This document shows, piece after piece, positions 63,131 through 64,000 of a stretch of DNA of 64,000 nucleotides. Source of the DNA: Rhizobacter terrae. Its GTDB lineage: Bacteria > Pseudomonadota > Gammaproteobacteria > Burkholderiales > Burkholderiaceae_C. Position 1 is the stretch's first letter. Each line of letters begins with the position of its first letter. The translations under genes and the position numbers were made by a program. Location: contig NZ_QUSW01000002.1 of assembly GCF_003852895.1 (NCBI RefSeq), positions 496,001 to 560,000 on the forward strand, in the 5' to 3' direction. The notes below the pieces were generated by a model. It worked only from the letters and a program-made list of their open reading frames with translations, ran no database searches and was not told where the DNA came from.

Positions 63131-63796
63131 TCAGTTGAATTCCTTGATGTCGGCGTAGGCGGTGTTGCCACTGCGCGCGAGCTCAAGGGTCAGCTTGTCG
63201 CCGGCGGTGCTCACCGCCAGGACCTTGTCGCGCATCAGCGCGGTGGAAGAAAGCGTGGCCGCGCCGTTGGTGGCGGTGACCTTGAAAGTGAGGTTGGTGT
63301 CGGTGCCGAACTTGCTGGAGTCCCAGGTGAAGCTGTGGCGTCCGCTGGTGGCGGCCCCGAGCTGCACGGTGTCGACCACGCGGCCCGCGGCGTTGGTGAT
63401 CTCCACCTTCACTGCGTCGGCAGGCGAGGTCAGCTCGAAGCCGCCCACGCCGGTGGCGCTGGTGCCGCCGGCACCGTCGCTGAAGTCCATCTTGTTGCCC
63501 GCGACCACCACGTCGTGGCCGACGAGCGAAGCGCCTTGCAGCGCCTGCATCTGCACGAACTGGCCCTGCAGGCCCTGCACCGTGGTGTTCAGCTTCTCGA
63601 TGCCGTTCACGGTGTTGATCTGCGCCATCTGGCTGGTGACCTGCGCGTTGTCCAGCGGATTGAGCGGGTCCTGGTTCTGCATCTGCGCGACCAGCAGCTT
63701 GAGGAAGCGATCCGCGCTGGTGGTGTCGCCCGAACCGGCCACCGCCGAGGTGGCGGCCGTGCTGGTGGCGGAGGTGTTGATGTTTCCGACGGCCAT
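63131..63796 (-). CDS. flgD: Flagellar hook cap protein (FlgD)
   Basis: The 221-residue protein has the FlgD N-terminal region (ADRFLKLLVAQMQNQDPLNP, then LDNAQVTSQMAQINTVNGIE) and a C-terminal FnIII/tudor-like part with NAAGRVVDTVQLGAATSGRH. FlgD scaffolds hook assembly and is discarded at completion. It starts 2 bases after the flgC stop. Confidence 0.96.
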   Translation of the reverse strand: MAVGNINTSATSTAATSAVAGSGDTTSADRFLKLLVAQMQNQDPLNPLDNAQVTSQMAQINTVNGIEKLNTTVQGLQGQFVQMQALQGASLVGHDVVVAGNKMDFSDGAGGTSATGVGGFELTSPADAVKVEITNAAGRVVDTVQLGAATSGRHSFTWDSSKFGTDTNLTFKVTATNGAATLSSTALMRDKVLAVSTAGDKLTLELARSGNTAYADIKEFN

Positions 63797-63798
63797 GA

Positions 63799-64000
63799 TC
63801 AGCTGCCCATCTGCAGAGTCTTGAGGAGCAGCGTCTTGGCGGTGTTCATCACCTCGACGTTGTTCTGGTACGAACGCGAGGCGGAGATCATGTTGACCAT
63901 CTCCTCCACCGGGTTCACGTTGCTGTAGGTGACGTAGCCCTCGGCATCGGCGCTGGGGTGCTTGGGGTCGTGCACCCGGCGGCCGGGGGTCTGGTCTTCG
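63799..64000 (-). CDS. flgC: Flagellar proximal rod protein FlgC (partial, N-terminus outside)
   Basis: The last 66 residues are visible. They include DPKHPSADAEGYVTYSNVNP, VEEMVNMISASRSYQNNVEV and MNTAKTLLLKTLQMGS before TGA at 63801-63799. This is the strongly conserved FlgC C-terminus. The gene continues past the right edge, where flgB would be expected further upstream on the minus strand. Confidence 0.95.
   Translation of the reverse strand, partial: EDQTPGRRVHDPKHPSADAEGYVTYSNVNPVEEMVNMISASRSYQNNVEVMNTAKTLLLKTLQMGS

Overview
The window is about 64 kb of high-GC DNA that reads as a betaproteobacterial chromosome of the order Burkholderiales, probably in or near the Comamonadaceae/Roseateles-Rubrivivax group. 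The evidence is the codon bias, the gene families (fbp beside pepN, protocatechuate-branch pca genes, DUF2164, SapC, apaH) and a long flg operon in the usual flgC-to-flgL order. The family-level placement is inference. I see no integrase, transposase, phage gene or CRISPR array.

Layout. 1-1370: the end of pepN, then fbp, tRNA-Thr(CGT) and a strong intrinsic terminator. 1504-15273: a co-directional series of about twenty mostly small, mostly single-domain genes (RidA-like, ICMT-like methyltransferase, tautomerase, M28 aminopeptidase, SDR, an exported dikinase-like protein, O-methyltransferase, SRPBCC, NTF2-like, P-loop kinase, short prepilin peptidase, sirtuin, carbonic anhydrase, GFA) with at least one gene remnant. 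15292-18437: a secreted CBM5/12 protein with an Ala-Pro linker, divergent from a phytanoyl-CoA-dioxygenase-like gene, with a perfect 10-bp dyad between them. 18427-23927: two large exported proteins of little-known function and a small cluster with DUF2164. 23928-24569 has no gene but holds two large, related palindromic repeats. 24570-25412: a ROK kinase. 25413-31133 (minus): a tight sapC-like, pcaB, pcaC-pcaD fusion, ABC ATPase, ABC permease operon. 31188-37003: CNNM/CorC protein, apaH, tRNA-Ser(TGA), GNAT, map, PI-PLC-like protein and small proteins. 37132-47840 (minus): S41 peptidase, Sel1 protein, diguanylate cyclase, REC-PAS-GGDEF-EAL protein and a hybrid kinase with Hpt. 47989-49173: a separate histidine kinase. 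49174-64000 (minus): flgC(partial)DEFGHIJKL, running into an HDOD protein, a seven-PAS HisKA_2 kinase and an ANTAR response regulator.

How it fits together. The right third is a motility and signalling block. The flg genes build rod, hook, P/L rings and hook-filament junction, and the co-transcribed HDOD/kinase/ANTAR genes and the neighbouring c-di-GMP enzymes probably tune motility. The pca genes carry out consecutive protocatechuate-branch steps and are translationally coupled to an ABC exporter. The left part is accessory metabolism. The least explained items are the secreted putative carbohydrate-active protein with its dyad operator, the neighbouring dioxygenase gene that appears to have lost its ATG, the exported glucan-water-dikinase-like protein, the paired palindromes and the flg-linked seven-PAS/ANTAR system.
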